DNA of 64,000 bases from Rahnella inusitata_A (GCF_965118895.1 NZ_CBCPJJ010000023.1:1-64000); one strand, 5' to 3'. Numbered from the stretch's first letter, positions 27,625 through 37,270 are shown. A program made the numbers and translations. Notes: generated by a model not told the origin, from the sequence alone.

Positions 27625-28383
27625 CTAGGACGCATTGGCGCCGATAGGTGTAGTCCCCCCGAAGCGGCGCTCGCGTTGTGCAAAAGCATCCAGCGCATCT
27701 TCAAAGGTATTTTCATCAAAATCAGGCCAGAGGACATCCGTAAAGTAAAACTCCGCATAGGCAATTTGCCACAGCAGGAAGTTACTGATTCGATGTTCCC
27801 CACCGGTTCTGATCACCAAATCGACTGGTGCCAGTTCGCTCATACAGACGGCTGAATCCAGCATGTCTTCTGTTATTTGCTCTGCCCGCAGGGTACCGGC
27901 TTCAACCTGACCCGCCAGCGTCTTAACGCCCTGAATAATATCCCATCGCCCACCATAATTCGCAGCAATGTTCAGCGTAAGACCGTCGTTATTTTCTGTA
28001 AGTGTTTCTGAACGACGAATGCGTTCCTGCAGACGAGCACTAAAGCGACTGACATCGCCAATGATCCGCAACCTGACATTGTGTTTATGCAGGCTTTTGA
28101 CTTCGCTGTCGAGTGCACGTACGAACAGTTCCATCAATGCGGCGACTTCCTGAGCCGGGCGATTCCAGTTTTCACTACTAAAGGCATAAAGCGTAAGCGC
28201 ATCAAGTTGATGATTGGCCGCAAAACTCACGGCTTTGCGCACTGATTTTACGCCCGCTTTATGACCAAAGACCCTCATTTTACCCTGACGTTTTGCCCAA
28301 CGTCCGTTGCCGTCCATAATAATGGCGACATGGCGCGGCTGAGCGCAGGACGTATCAGACATCTGTTGATTTTCGAGGGACAT
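27625..28383 (-). CDS. uppS: Undecaprenyl diphosphate synthase
   Basis: UppS (IspU) adds eight isoprene units to farnesyl diphosphate in cis configuration, making the C55 carrier lipid for peptidoglycan and O-antigen. The 252-residue product has the catalytic Asp24 in IIMDGNGRWAK, the SFSSENWNRP-like motif (AFSSENWNRP) and the late motif DLVIRTGGEHRISNFLLWQ. It precedes cdsA and follows dxr after 246 bases. Confidence 0.98.
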   Translation of the reverse strand: MSLENQQMSDTSCAQPRHVAIIMDGNGRWAKRQGKMRVFGHKAGVKSVRKAVSFAANHQLDALTLYAFSSENWNRPAQEVAALMELFVRALDSEVKSLHKHNVRLRIIGDVSRFSARLQERIRRSETLTENNDGLTLNIAANYGGRWDIIQGVKTLAGQVEAGTLRAEQITEDMLDSAVCMSELAPVDLVIRTGGEHRISNFLLWQIAYAEFYFTDVLWPDFDENTFEDALDAFAQRERRFGGTTPIGANAS

Positions 28384-28466
28384 AACGCGTACTCATTTCC
28401 TTTTATCAGAACACGACGGCTTTTTTAGCTGGCGTTGCAGTTCAAACGCAGGCGCAATAACACGCG

Positions 28467-28498
28467 CAAAAAAGCCGTGTCTCCCTTGCGGGCACGGC
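28467..28498 (-). terminator. Terminator-like hairpin between dxr and uppS
   Basis: On the minus strand GCCGTG pairs with CACGGC (28474-28498) and is followed by TTTTTTGCG. It is about 130 bases after the dxr stop. The AAAAAAGCCG side can alternatively pair with CGGCTTTTTT at 28417-28426. Confidence 0.65.
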
Positions 28499-28629
28499 TA
28501 CTCTGACAGCTTACCGATTCCACATGTCAGATCCAGAGACTAAAAACCTGAATCTACTGTCAGCGTGGCGCAGACTATACCATTTCAATGTGATGCTAAC
28601 AAACTGCTGCATAAGCAGTAAACTTAGCG

Positions 28630-29826
28630 TCAGGCCGCAAATGTGCGAAGTTTTTGTTGAGCGGATGCGCGCGATTGTTTGTCAATTTCCAGCACTGCTT
28701 CCACAGACTCCGGTTCAGCACTCACCAGCTCTTCCATTACCTGACGATTAATCGAAGCAATATCGGTGAAACGAATCTCACCATTGAGGAATGCCGCTAC
28801 GGAAATTTCGTTCGCTGCATTCAGCGCCGTCGTCGCAGCCTGTCCGGTATTGCTGGCTTCGATAGCCAGTTGCAGGCAAGGATACCGCGCATAATCCGGC
28901 TCAGAGAAAGAGAGTTCGCCCATTTTACAGAAGTCTAATGCCAGCACGCCAGCAGCGACACGGCGCGGGTACGCCATCGCATGTGCAATAGGCGTACGCA
29001 TGTCCGGCGACCCCAACTGCGCCAGTACGCTGCCGTCACGGTAACGAACCATCGAGTGGATCACCGACTGCGGATGGATAATCACTTCCATTTCGGCCGC
29101 GGACGCATTGAACAACCAGCGAGCTTCGATGTACTCCAGGCCTTTGTTCATCATCGTGGCGGAATCGACGGATATTTTACGCCCCATGGACCAGTTAGGA
29201 TGCGCGCACGCCTGATCCGGTGTCACATCGTTAAAGTGGTTTAACGGTAACTCACGAAAAGGCCCGCCGGACCCGGTTAGGACGATGCGGGAAATCCCGT
29301 TTTCTTCAAGTGAAGCATAGCCCAGTTGCTGCTGCACGGACTCAGGCAAACTCTGGAAAATCGCGTTATGTTCACTGTCTATAGGCAGGAGTTGGGACTG
29401 ATTTTCACGGACAGCATCCATGAAGATACGACCACAGGTAACCAGTGACTCTTTATTCGCCAGAAGGATCTGCTTACCTGCGCGCACGGCGGCGAGCGTC
29501 GGTAAAAGGCCGGCAGCACCTACAATGGCTGACATCACTTGATCGACATCATCCAGCGCAGCCAGTTCAATGGCTGCGTTTTCGCCGGAGAGCACTTCAG
29601 TTTTCACACCCTGTTCAGCCAGAATGGTTCGCAGAGCTCGGGCTGAAGTCTCATCAGCCATGCACGCATAGGCCGGACGAAACTCGATACATTGCTGCGC
29701 CATCACATCAACATTGTGTCCTGCAATCAGGGCTTTGACTGCGAAAGCGTCGGGATTGGACCGGACAACGGAAAGCGTACTGGTGCCGACAGACCCTGTC
29801 GAACCAAGAATAGTCATTTGTTTCAT
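28630..29826 (-). CDS. dxr: 1-deoxy-D-xylulose 5-phosphate reductoisomerase
   Basis: Dxr (IspC) converts DXP to methylerythritol phosphate with NADPH, the second step of the MEP isoprenoid pathway, and so feeds UppS next door. The 398 residues equal the E. coli length. The NADPH-binding GSTGSVGTSTL is at residues 8-18, and metal and substrate motifs such as LLPIDSEHNAIFQSL and MGRKISVDSATMMNKGLE are present. Confidence 0.99.
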   Translation of the reverse strand: MKQMTILGSTGSVGTSTLSVVRSNPDAFAVKALIAGHNVDVMAQQCIEFRPAYACMADETSARALRTILAEQGVKTEVLSGENAAIELAALDDVDQVMSAIVGAAGLLPTLAAVRAGKQILLANKESLVTCGRIFMDAVRENQSQLLPIDSEHNAIFQSLPESVQQQLGYASLEENGISRIVLTGSGGPFRELPLNHFNDVTPDQACAHPNWSMGRKISVDSATMMNKGLEYIEARWLFNASAAEMEVIIHPQSVIHSMVRYRDGSVLAQLGSPDMRTPIAHAMAYPRRVAAGVLALDFCKMGELSFSEPDYARYPCLQLAIEASNTGQAATTALNAANEISVAAFLNGEIRFTDIASINRQVMEELVSAEPESVEAVLEIDKQSRASAQQKLRTFAA

Positions 29827-29933
29827 GAAAATGCCCGGGATAACGCCATCAATTCAGAATAGTGCACAGTCTGAAACCTCTTATCCGGCTTGTCCATGAG
29901 ATTGTGGCAGCGGAGAAAAGATTTGAGACCCGT

Positions 29934-29967
29934 AAAAAAATAAAGCGCCGCATTTGCGACGCTTTAT
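29934..29967 (-). terminator. Terminator of frr
   Basis: On the minus strand TAAAGCG pairs with CGCTTTA, with an inner CGC/GCG helix, followed by TTTTTTT. It lies about 20 bases after the frr stop. Confidence 0.85.
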
Positions 29968-29987
29968 ATGAGAACAAACGAGTCTGA

Positions 29988-30545
29988 TTAGAACTCCATC
30001 AGCTCAGCTTCTTTCTCAGTCAAAGCTACATCGATTTTCTTGATAAAGATGTCTGTCAGCTTCTGGATATCGTCCTGAGAACGACGATCTTCATCTTCAC
30101 TGATTTCTTTATCTTTCAACAGTGCTTTGGTTTTGTCGTTAGCGTCACGGCGGACATTACGCACAGAAATACGGCCCTGCTCTGCTTCGCCACGCACGAC
30201 TTTGATCAGGTCTTTACGACGCTCTTCAGTCAATGCAGGCAATGGAACGCGGATAGTCGCGCCTGCTGAAGATGGGTTCAGCCCCAAGTCAGAGGTCATG
30301 ATCGCTTTTTCAACGGCAGCGCTGATAGAGCGGTCAAATACAGAAATAGCCAGAGTACGGGAGTCTTCCACCGTCACCTGAGCCAGCTGACGCAGTGGCG
30401 TAGCAGAACCATAGTATTCCACCATGATGCCGTCGAGAATGCCGGGAGAAGCGCGGCCTGTACGGATTTTGCTGATATGGGTTTTAAATGCTTCAACGCA
30501 TTTTTCCATACGAATTTCAGCGTCTTTTTTGATTTCGTTAATCAC
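29988..30545 (-). CDS. frr: Ribosome recycling factor
   Basis: Frr splits post-termination ribosomes together with EF-G. The 185-residue product has the two-domain, tRNA-shaped fold: a three-helix bundle starting IRMEKCVEAFKTHISKIRTGRASP and the inserted beta domain (about residues 31-104). It is downstream of pyrH in the rpsB-tsf-pyrH-frr order. Confidence 0.99.
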   Translation of the reverse strand: MINEIKKDAEIRMEKCVEAFKTHISKIRTGRASPGILDGIMVEYYGSATPLRQLAQVTVEDSRTLAISVFDRSISAAVEKAIMTSDLGLNPSSAGATIRVPLPALTEERRKDLIKVVRGEAEQGRISVRNVRRDANDKTKALLKDKEISEDEDRRSQDDIQKLTDIFIKKIDVALTEKEAELMEF

Positions 30546-30653
30546 GTTGTGAACCCTTGAGAGCTGGTTACCTGGCAGACCATACCATCAGTATAGTCCG
30601 TGAATACTTATGCCAGCACTGGCTGGCTGAACGTAATGTTCAATGGCGAAGGA

Positions 30654-31385
30654 TCACTCAGCGTTAGAAATCAGCGTCCCTTCGTTTTCACCCATCACCA
30701 CGCGGCGCAGTGCACCGGGTTTGTTCATGTTGAAAACACGAATCGGAAGATTGTGATCGCGGGCTAACGTAAACGCCGCCAGGTCCATCACTTTCAATTC
30801 CTGTTCCAGCACTTCCTGATAGGTCAATGTTTCGTACAGCGTTGCTTCCGGATTTTTGACCGGGTCAGCGGAATATACACCGTCGACTTTGGTGGCTTTT
30901 AATACCACATCGGCTTCAATTTCGATACCACGCAGACAGGCTGCAGAATCGGTAGTAAAGAAAGGATTACCGGTACCGGCGGAGAAAATGACCACGCGGT
31001 TATGACGCAGCAGGCTGATGGCTTCAGCCCAGCTGTAATTATCACAAACACCGTTCAAAGGAATTGCAGACATCAGACGCGCGTTAACATAGGCACGGTG
31101 TAATGCATCACGCATTGCCAGGCCGTTCATGACAGTCGCCAGCATACCCATATGGTCGCCTACAACACGATTCATGCCCGCCTGCGCCAGACCCGCGCCG
31201 CGGAATAAGTTACCGCCGCCGATCACAACGCCTACCTGAATGCCGAGTTCGACCAGCTCTTTAACTTCCTGAGCCATACGATCTAATACACTCGCGTCGA
31301 TACCAAAACCTTCACTGCCCTGCAGGGCTTCGCCACTGAGTTTGAGCAGGATACGCTGATAAACGGGTTTCGCATTGGTAGCCAT
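30654..31385 (-). CDS. pyrH: UMP kinase
   Basis: PyrH phosphorylates UMP to UDP as a hexameric amino-acid-kinase-family enzyme. The start at 31385 (MATNAKPVYQRILLKLSGEA) gives 243 residues and matches the E. coli N-terminus; in-frame codons further upstream have no family support. Motifs VIGGGNLFRG and FFTTDSAACLRGIE are visible. Confidence 0.98.
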   Translation of the reverse strand: MATNAKPVYQRILLKLSGEALQGSEGFGIDASVLDRMAQEVKELVELGIQVGVVIGGGNLFRGAGLAQAGMNRVVGDHMGMLATVMNGLAMRDALHRAYVNARLMSAIPLNGVCDNYSWAEAISLLRHNRVVIFSAGTGNPFFTTDSAACLRGIEIEADVVLKATKVDGVYSADPVKNPEATLYETLTYQEVLEQELKVMDLAAFTLARDHNLPIRVFNMNKPGALRRVVMGENEGTLISNAE

Positions 31386-31499
31386 GGTGTCTGTCCTAGA
31401 AGCAATGTGTCTTAATGAGAATTCAATCTTTACATCATAGCGTTGTTGCCGGGTGTTGCTACAGCACATCGCACAATGTCATTGGAATTTGGGGCTGGA

Positions 31500-31530
31500 T
31501 AAAACGGAACCGCCAACGTGCAGCGGTTCC
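31500..31530 (-). terminator. Terminator after tsf
   Basis: On the minus strand GGAACCGC pairs with GCGGTTCC and is followed by GTTTTATCC, about 25 bases after the tsf stop. Confidence 0.8.
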
Positions 31531-31554
31531 ATTTTATAGTGCATCAGTTACTGA

Positions 31555-32406
31555 TTAAGACTGTTTGGACATCGCTGCAACTTCTGCAGCAAAGTCAGTC
31601 TCAACTTTAACGATGCCTTCACCCACTTCGAAGCGGATGAAGTTGATAACGTCGGCGTTATGCTCTTTCAGAATCTGACCAACAGTTTTGCTTGGGTCGA
31701 TAACGAAAGGCTGGCCAGTCAGAGAAACTTCGCCGGTGAATTTCTTCATGCGGCCTTCAACCATTTTCTCTGCGATTTCTTTTGGCTTGCCAGATTGCAT
31801 CGCGATGTCCAGCTGAACCTGGTACTCTTTTTCTACCACTTCAGCAGACACATCTTCTGGTTTAACGAACTCAGGCTTGCTTGCAGCAACGTGCATAGCA
31901 ATCTGCTTAACCAGCTCTTCGTCAGCGCCTTTAGCAGCGATCAGAACACCAATGCGTGCACCGTGCAGGTAGCTACCCAACACTTCGCCTTCCAGGGAAG
32001 AAACGCGACGGATGTTGATGTTCTCACCGATTTTAGCAACCAGTTGCACACGTTCTTCTTCGAACTGTGTTTTCAGAACTTCAACGTCGGTGATTTTGCC
32101 TGCAACAGCAGCATCCAGTACTTTGTCAGCAAATGCCTGGAAACCGGCATCTTTAGCAACGAAGTCAGTCTGGCAGTTAACTTCCAGAATCACGCCGTAG
32201 TTGCCTTCAATCTTGGTTTTGATCACGCCGTCAGCAGCTACGTTGCCTGCTTTTTTCGCCGCTTTGATCGCGCCAGATTTACGCATGTTTTCAATGGACA
32301 GCTCGATGTCGCCGTTAGCTTCAACCAGAGCTTTCTTACAATCCATCATGCCAGCGCCAGTACGTTCGCGCAGTTCTTTTACCAGGGCAGCGGTAATATC
32401 AGCCAT
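31555..32406 (-). CDS. tsf: Elongation factor Ts
   Basis: EF-Ts is the nucleotide exchange factor of EF-Tu. Starting at MADITAALVKELRERTGAGM (32406) gives 283 residues, the E. coli length. The N-terminal UBA-like domain, the TDFVAKD motif that contacts EF-Tu and the two core subdomains are recognisable. Upstream in-frame codons to 32466 lie in the rpsB-tsf leader and are rejected. Confidence 0.99.
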   Translation of the reverse strand: MADITAALVKELRERTGAGMMDCKKALVEANGDIELSIENMRKSGAIKAAKKAGNVAADGVIKTKIEGNYGVILEVNCQTDFVAKDAGFQAFADKVLDAAVAGKITDVEVLKTQFEEERVQLVAKIGENINIRRVSSLEGEVLGSYLHGARIGVLIAAKGADEELVKQIAMHVAASKPEFVKPEDVSAEVVEKEYQVQLDIAMQSGKPKEIAEKMVEGRMKKFTGEVSLTGQPFVIDPSKTVGQILKEHNADVINFIRFEVGEGIVKVETDFAAEVAAMSKQS

Positions 32407-32472
32407 TGTATTTTCCTCGATTATCTCAGTGCAAAAAGGCTTTTTGCGGTGAGATATTTCTCGCATTTAAGA

Positions 32473-32500
32473 TAAGCAAAGGGGGCCAATAAAGGCCCCC
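32473..32500 (-). terminator. Hairpin/partial terminator between rpsB and tsf
   Basis: On the minus strand GGGGGCC-TTTATT-GGCCCCC is followed by TTTGCTT. It stands 53 bases after rpsB and before tsf. Its T tract is short, so partial read-through would allow unequal S2 and EF-Ts amounts. Confidence 0.75.
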
Positions 32501-32553
32501 TAACCAACATATTTCAATACCTGGTTAATAAGGGCTCTGCTGAGCTTGCCTTA

Positions 32554-33279
32554 TTATTCAGCTTCTACGAAGCTTTCTTCTGCCTGTACAGCCAGATCTT
32601 GCGAACGGCCTTCACGGACAGTGGCAGCAACAGCGCTCAGGTACAGATTTACTGCACGGATTGCGTCATCGTTACCAGGGATAACAAAGTCAACGCCATC
32701 CGGATCGGAGTTGGTATCAACAATGGAGAATACCGGGATACCCAGGTTGTTAGCTTCTTTGATTGCGATGTGTTCGTGATCAGCGTCGACAACGAACAGT
32801 GCGTCAGGAAGACCACCCATATCCTTGATACCACCCAGGCTGTTTTCCAGCTTAGCCAGTTCGCGAGTACGCATCAGCGCCTCTTTCTTGGTCAGCTTCT
32901 CGAAAGTGCCGTCCTGAGACTGAATTTCCAGGTCTTTCAAACGTTTGATGGACTGACGAACGGTTTTCCAGTTAGTCAGCATGCCGCCCAACCAGCGATG
33001 GTTCACGAAGAACTGGTCGCAGTTGTGTGCAGCGTCTTTTACCGCTTCGCTTGCTGCGCGTTTAGTACCAACGAACAGGATCTTGCCTTTACGGGCAGAG
33101 ATCTTCTGCAACTCAGCCAGGGCTTCGTTGAACATTGGAACAGTTTTCTCAAGGTTGATGATGTGAACCTTGTTACGAGCGCCGAAGATGAATGGCTTCA
33201 TTTTCGGGTTCCAGTAACGGGTTTGGTGACCGAAGTGAACACCGGCCTTGAGCATGTCGCGCATGGAAACAGTTGCCAT
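32554..33279 (-). CDS. rpsB: 30S ribosomal protein S2
   Basis: S2 binds the small subunit late and is needed for S1 attachment. The 241 residues equal the E. coli length. The start MATVSMRDMLKAGVHFGHQTR is diagnostic, and the coiled-coil insertion (around residues 105-150) is present. It heads the rpsB-tsf pair and has a conserved 5' leader and a promoter with a GC-rich discriminator upstream. Confidence 0.99.
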   Translation of the reverse strand: MATVSMRDMLKAGVHFGHQTRYWNPKMKPFIFGARNKVHIINLEKTVPMFNEALAELQKISARKGKILFVGTKRAASEAVKDAAHNCDQFFVNHRWLGGMLTNWKTVRQSIKRLKDLEIQSQDGTFEKLTKKEALMRTRELAKLENSLGGIKDMGGLPDALFVVDADHEHIAIKEANNLGIPVFSIVDTNSDPDGVDFVIPGNDDAIRAVNLYLSAVAATVREGRSQDLAVQAEESFVEAE

Positions 33280-33400
33280 GATAAAACCTCTATTAAGTAG
33301 TTGGGGTTATGCCTCCACGTATCCCATACAACCGACCCTGCAGAATAAATTCCCAAGGCACCCCGGCGTATGTGTCGATACGTGTGTGTTATTACTTACG
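33280..33400 (-). ncRNA. rpsB 5' leader (t44/tff-type S2 autoregulatory RNA)
   Basis: The minus strand upstream of rpsB contains GGGGTGCCTTGGGAA, then CTGCAGGGTCGGTT and GATACGTGGAGGC, followed by the ribosome site AGAGGTTTT. These match, from memory, the E. coli rpsB leader, which overlaps the RNA called t44 or tff and mediates S2 feedback. Exact ends are not visible from sequence. Confidence 0.7.
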
Positions 33401-33475
33401 TTAATAAGTACACATATGAGTGAATTCGGCTTTAATCCCCCGGAGTCTGGGACCCAGAGCGGATTGCCGGCGCGT

Positions 33476-33505
33476 TTTATACCACAAATAACGGCCAGGC
33501 AGCAA
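33476..33505 (-). promoter_or_regulatory. rpsB promoter
   Basis: On the minus strand a -35 TTGCTG (33500-33505) and a -10 TATAAA (33476-33481), spaced by 18 bases, are followed by a GC-rich discriminator (ACGCGCCGGC). Such discriminators are typical of stringently controlled ribosomal promoters. The remainder of the rpsB-map gap up to 33645 shows no gene. Confidence 0.65.
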
Positions 33506-33645
33506 CTTTTGTTCGCCGAATTGCGCCCCGGGAAATGATAGTTTGGCAGCTAATATCAGGGCTGATACCATAAGCCACAGCTAATTATTGATGACAACGG
33601 TGTAGAAATACAGCACACCGGATGTACAAACCTGCAGGAAGACTC

Positions 33646-34437
33646 ATGGCCATTTCAATCAAAACCCCTGAAGATATCGAAAAAATGCGCGTCGCTGGCC
33701 GTCTGGCTGCGGAAGTGCTGGAAATCATTGAGCCTCACGTCAAACCTGGCGTCAGCACCGGTGAATTGGATCGCATTTGTTCTGATCACATCGTGAATAA
33801 CCAAAAAGCCATTTCTGCCTGCCTGGACTATCACGGCTTCCCGAAATCCGTCTGTATCTCCATTAACGAAGTGGTGTGTCACGGTATTCCAAGTGACGAC
33901 AAAATTCTTAAAGACGGCGATATCGTCAACATCGACGTGACGGTTATAAAAGACGGTTTCCACGGCGACACCTCCAAGATGTTCATCGCGGGTAAACCGA
34001 CGATTCTGGGTGAGCGTCTGTGCCGCGTGACGCAGGAAAGCCTGTATCTGGCACTGCGTCTTATCAAACCGGGTATCCGTCTGCGTACCCTGGGGAAAGA
34101 GATCCAGAAGTTCGTGGAAGCGGAGAAATTTTCCGTCGTACGCGAATACTGCGGTCACGGCATTGGGGAAGGTTTCCACGAAGAACCTCAGGTTCTGCAT
34201 TACGATGCAGACGACGGCGGCGTAGTTTTACAGGCCGGTATGGCTTTCACCGTTGAACCTATGGTCAACGCGGGTGATTTTCGCATCCGTACCATGAAAG
34301 ATGGCTGGACAGTAAAAACTAAAGATCGCAGCTTGTCGGCTCAGTACGAGCATACTATTGTGGTGACTGATAACGGTTGTGAAATTATGACGCTGCGTAA
34401 GGATGACACCATCCCGGCAATTCTGACGCACGACTAA
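33646..34437 (+). CDS. map: Methionine aminopeptidase, type I
   Basis: Map removes the initiator Met from nascent proteins. The ATG at 33646 (MAISIKTPEDIEKM), with CAGGAAG upstream, gives 263 residues, the E. coli type I length; the upstream ATG at 33622 adds eight residues without family support. Metal ligands are visible in VNIDVTVIKDGFHGDTS (two Asp), GHGIGEGFHEEP (His) and FTVEPMV and QYEHTIVV (Glu). Confidence 0.98.
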   Translation: MAISIKTPEDIEKMRVAGRLAAEVLEIIEPHVKPGVSTGELDRICSDHIVNNQKAISACLDYHGFPKSVCISINEVVCHGIPSDDKILKDGDIVNIDVTVIKDGFHGDTSKMFIAGKPTILGERLCRVTQESLYLALRLIKPGIRLRTLGKEIQKFVEAEKFSVVREYCGHGIGEGFHEEPQVLHYDADDGGVVLQAGMAFTVEPMVNAGDFRIRTMKDGWTVKTKDRSLSAQYEHTIVVTDNGCEIMTLRKDDTIPAILTHD

Positions 34438-34477
34438 CAGTTGCCGCTCTGCGAAGCGCGGATAAATCTGTCAATCA

Positions 34478-34502
34478 AACCGGCGAAAGCCGGTTTTTTT
34501 AT
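34478..34502 (+). terminator. Terminator between map and glnD
   Basis: AACCGGC-GAAA-GCCGGTT is followed by a run of T. The GAAA tetraloop and T tract give a strong intrinsic terminator. Confidence 0.92.
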
Positions 34503-34517
34503 CTTTAACGTGTAGGA

Positions 34518-37223
34518 ATGGGCTGCGCATCTATGACTGAAAACTTCTCTGCTGAAAAGCGCCTGCAACCTGAACTCTCTCAGGAATTGCCGTTGGCGTG
34601 CCCGCCACAGCCTGTCTCCCCTGCCGTCTATCCGGATGATGATTTAAACCGTCAGAACCTCAAGCAACATATGGAACAGTTTCAGGGCTGGCTGGCGGAT
34701 GCATTCAATGCCGGACTGCGTGCCGAAGAATTGGTTGATGCGCGGGCGCATTTCATCGACCAGCTTCTGCAACGTCTTTGGACGTTCTACGGTTTCGACA
34801 ATATTCCCGAAACCGCGATGGTCGCCGTAGGTGGGTACGGCCGTGGTGAATTGCACCCGCTTTCCGACATCGATGTTCTGGTCCTGAGCCAGAAACGCCT
34901 CAATGATGAACAGGCGCAACGCATCGGTGAACTGATCACCCTGCTGTGGGACGTGAAGCTGGAAGTCGGGCACAGCGTTCGCACGCTGGAAGAATGCCTG
35001 CTGGAGGGACTTGCGGATCTCACCGTTGCCACCAACCTTATTGAATCGCGTCTGATTTGCGGCGATGTGGCGCTGTTCCTCAGCATGCAGAAACACGTTT
35101 TCAGCGACGGTTTCTGGCCTTCGCCCAACTTCTTCCGCGCCAAAATTGAAGAGCAAAACGAACGCCATCTGCGCTATCACGGCACCAGCTACAATCTGGA
35201 GCCTGATATCAAAAGCAGCCCCGGCGGCCTGCGCGATATCCATACTATTCTGTGGGTCGCGCGCCGTCACTTCGGTGCGACGTCGCTCGATGAAATGGTT
35301 GCGTTTGGTTTTCTAACCAAAGCTGAGCGCAATGAGTTGCTGGAATGTCAGAGCTTCCTGTGGCGCATTCGCTTCGCTCTGCACTTAGTTCTGCCGCGTT
35401 ACGACAACCGTCTGCTGTTCGACAGACAGCTCAACGTCGCCCAACTTTTGCAGTATCAGGGCGAAGGCAATCAGCCGGTTGAACGCATGATGAAAGATTT
35501 CTATCGCATGACCCGCCGGGTCGGCGAGCTGAATCAGATGCTGTTACAGCTGTTTGATGAAGCGATTCTGGCCATTGGCCCGAATGAAAAGCCACGTCCG
35601 CTGGATGAGCATTTCCAGCTGCGAGGCGATCTGATCGACCTGCGTGACGAATCGCTGTTCGAACGCCAGCCAGAAACCATTATCGGCATGTTCCACCTGA
35701 TGGTACGTCACCGCGAAATCAAAGGTATTTACTCCACCACCGTGCGTCTGCTGCGTCACGCGCGACGTCATCTCAAAGAGCCTTTATGTATGATCCCGCA
35801 GGCGCGTGAGATGTTTATGTCGATTCTGCGCCATCCGGGCGCCGTGTCGCGCGCGCTGGTGCCGATGCATCGTCACAGCGTGCTGTGGGCATATATGCCG
35901 CAGTGGGGTCAAATCGTTGGTCAGATGCAGTTCGATTTATTCCATGCTTATACCGTGGATGAGCACACCATTCGTGTGCTGCAAAAGCTCGAAAGCTTCG
36001 CTCATGAAGAAACGCGTCCGAAACATCCGCTGTGCGTAGAGCTCTATCCGCGGCTGCCGCAGCCAGAACTTTTGCTGATGGCCGCGCTGTTCCACGATAT
36101 CGCCAAAGGCCGTGGCGGCGATCACTCCATTCTCGGGGCGCAGGACGTACTCGAATTCGCCGAACTGCACGGTTTGAACTCGCGGGAAACTCAGCTGGTA
36201 TCATGGCTGGTGCGCGTTCATTTACTGATGTCAGTAACGGCACAGCGTCGCGATATTCAGGATCCTAACGAGATCCAGCAGTTCGCCGCAGAAATGCAAA
36301 CCGAAGTTCGCCTGCGTTATCTGGTCAGTCTGACGGTGGCCGATATCTGCGCCACCAATGAAACCCTGTGGAACAGCTGGAAGCAAAGCCTGATACGCGA
36401 ACTGTATTTCGCAACAGAAAAACAGCTGCGTCGCGGTATGCAAAATACGCCGGATCTGCGCGAACGCGTGCGGCATCACCGCCTGCAGGCGCTGGCGTTG
36501 TTGCGTATGGATAATATTGATGAAGAAGCGCTGCACCGCATCTGGAGCCGCTGCCGTGCAGATTACTTCCTGCGTCACTCGCCCAATCAGCTGGCGTGGC
36601 ATGCGCGACATCTGCTGGAACATGACTCCACCAAACCACTGGTGCTGGTGAGCCGTCAGGCCACGCGCGGCGGCACGGAGATTTTCATCTGGAGCCCTGA
36701 CCGCCCTTACCTGTTTGCCACGGTTGCAGGCGAGCTGGACCGGCGCAACCTGAGCATTCATGACGCGCAGATTTTCACTAACCGCGATGGCATGGCGATG
36801 GACACCTTTATTGTGCTCGAACCGGACGGCAGCCCGCTGGCGCAGGATCGTCATGAAGCAATCCGTTACGCGCTGGAACAGTCGATGACGCAGGCATATC
36901 AACCCCCGCGCGCGCGCCGCCCTTCGCCAAAACTGCGCCATTTCAGCGTGCAGACCGACGTCAGTTTCCTGCCGACGCATACCGATCGCCGCACCTATAT
37001 GGAGCTGGTCGCGCTGGATCAACCAGGCCTGCTGGCCCGCGTTGGGGAAGTCTTCTCTGATTTGGGATTATCGTTGCATGGCGCACGCATTTCGACCATC
37101 GGCGAGCGGGTGGAAGATTTATTCATTCTGGCGAACTCCGAACGTCGCGCGCTCGACAAGCCGACGCGCAAGGAAATCACACGCCGATTAACCGAGGCAC
37201 TCAACCCCGGCGATAAAATGTGA
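34518..37223 (+). CDS. glnD: Bifunctional uridylyltransferase/uridylyl-removing enzyme GlnD
   Basis: GlnD is the glutamine sensor of nitrogen control: it uridylylates and deuridylylates the PII proteins GlnB and GlnK. The 901 residues include the nucleotidyltransferase motif GGYGRGELHPLSDIDVL (about residues 108-124), an HD domain with HDIAKGRGGDHS for the removing activity, and two C-terminal ACT domains that bind glutamine. The N-terminal tail is slightly longer than in E. coli; the ATG at 34533 is an alternative start. No PII gene is in the window. Confidence 0.97.
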   Translation: MGCASMTENFSAEKRLQPELSQELPLACPPQPVSPAVYPDDDLNRQNLKQHMEQFQGWLADAFNAGLRAEELVDARAHFIDQLLQRLWTFYGFDNIPETAMVAVGGYGRGELHPLSDIDVLVLSQKRLNDEQAQRIGELITLLWDVKLEVGHSVRTLEECLLEGLADLTVATNLIESRLICGDVALFLSMQKHVFSDGFWPSPNFFRAKIEEQNERHLRYHGTSYNLEPDIKSSPGGLRDIHTILWVARRHFGATSLDEMVAFGFLTKAERNELLECQSFLWRIRFALHLVLPRYDNRLLFDRQLNVAQLLQYQGEGNQPVERMMKDFYRMTRRVGELNQMLLQLFDEAILAIGPNEKPRPLDEHFQLRGDLIDLRDESLFERQPETIIGMFHLMVRHREIKGIYSTTVRLLRHARRHLKEPLCMIPQAREMFMSILRHPGAVSRALVPMHRHSVLWAYMPQWGQIVGQMQFDLFHAYTVDEHTIRVLQKLESFAHEETRPKHPLCVELYPRLPQPELLLMAALFHDIAKGRGGDHSILGAQDVLEFAELHGLNSRETQLVSWLVRVHLLMSVTAQRRDIQDPNEIQQFAAEMQTEVRLRYLVSLTVADICATNETLWNSWKQSLIRELYFATEKQLRRGMQNTPDLRERVRHHRLQALALLRMDNIDEEALHRIWSRCRADYFLRHSPNQLAWHARHLLEHDSTKPLVLVSRQATRGGTEIFIWSPDRPYLFATVAGELDRRNLSIHDAQIFTNRDGMAMDTFIVLEPDGSPLAQDRHEAIRYALEQSMTQAYQPPRARRPSPKLRHFSVQTDVSFLPTHTDRRTYMELVALDQPGLLARVGEVFSDLGLSLHGARISTIGERVEDLFILANSERRALDKPTRKEITRRLTEALNPGDKM

Positions 37224-37270
37224 TACAAGTACGGTTGTCTATTTAACATCACTTCAGGAAAGAGAACAGG

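Noticed and set aside
31660..32475. Long plus-strand frame (271 codons) antisense to tsf
   Set aside because: Long antisense frames are common opposite highly expressed genes with strong codon bias; tsf is certain on the other strand.
33622..33645. Upstream ATG for map
   Set aside because: The ATG at 33646 has the better ribosome site and matches the family N-terminus; the extra eight residues have no support.
36231..37022. Long minus-strand frame (263 codons) antisense to glnD
   Set aside because: It mirrors the codon bias of glnD and has no recognisable domain.
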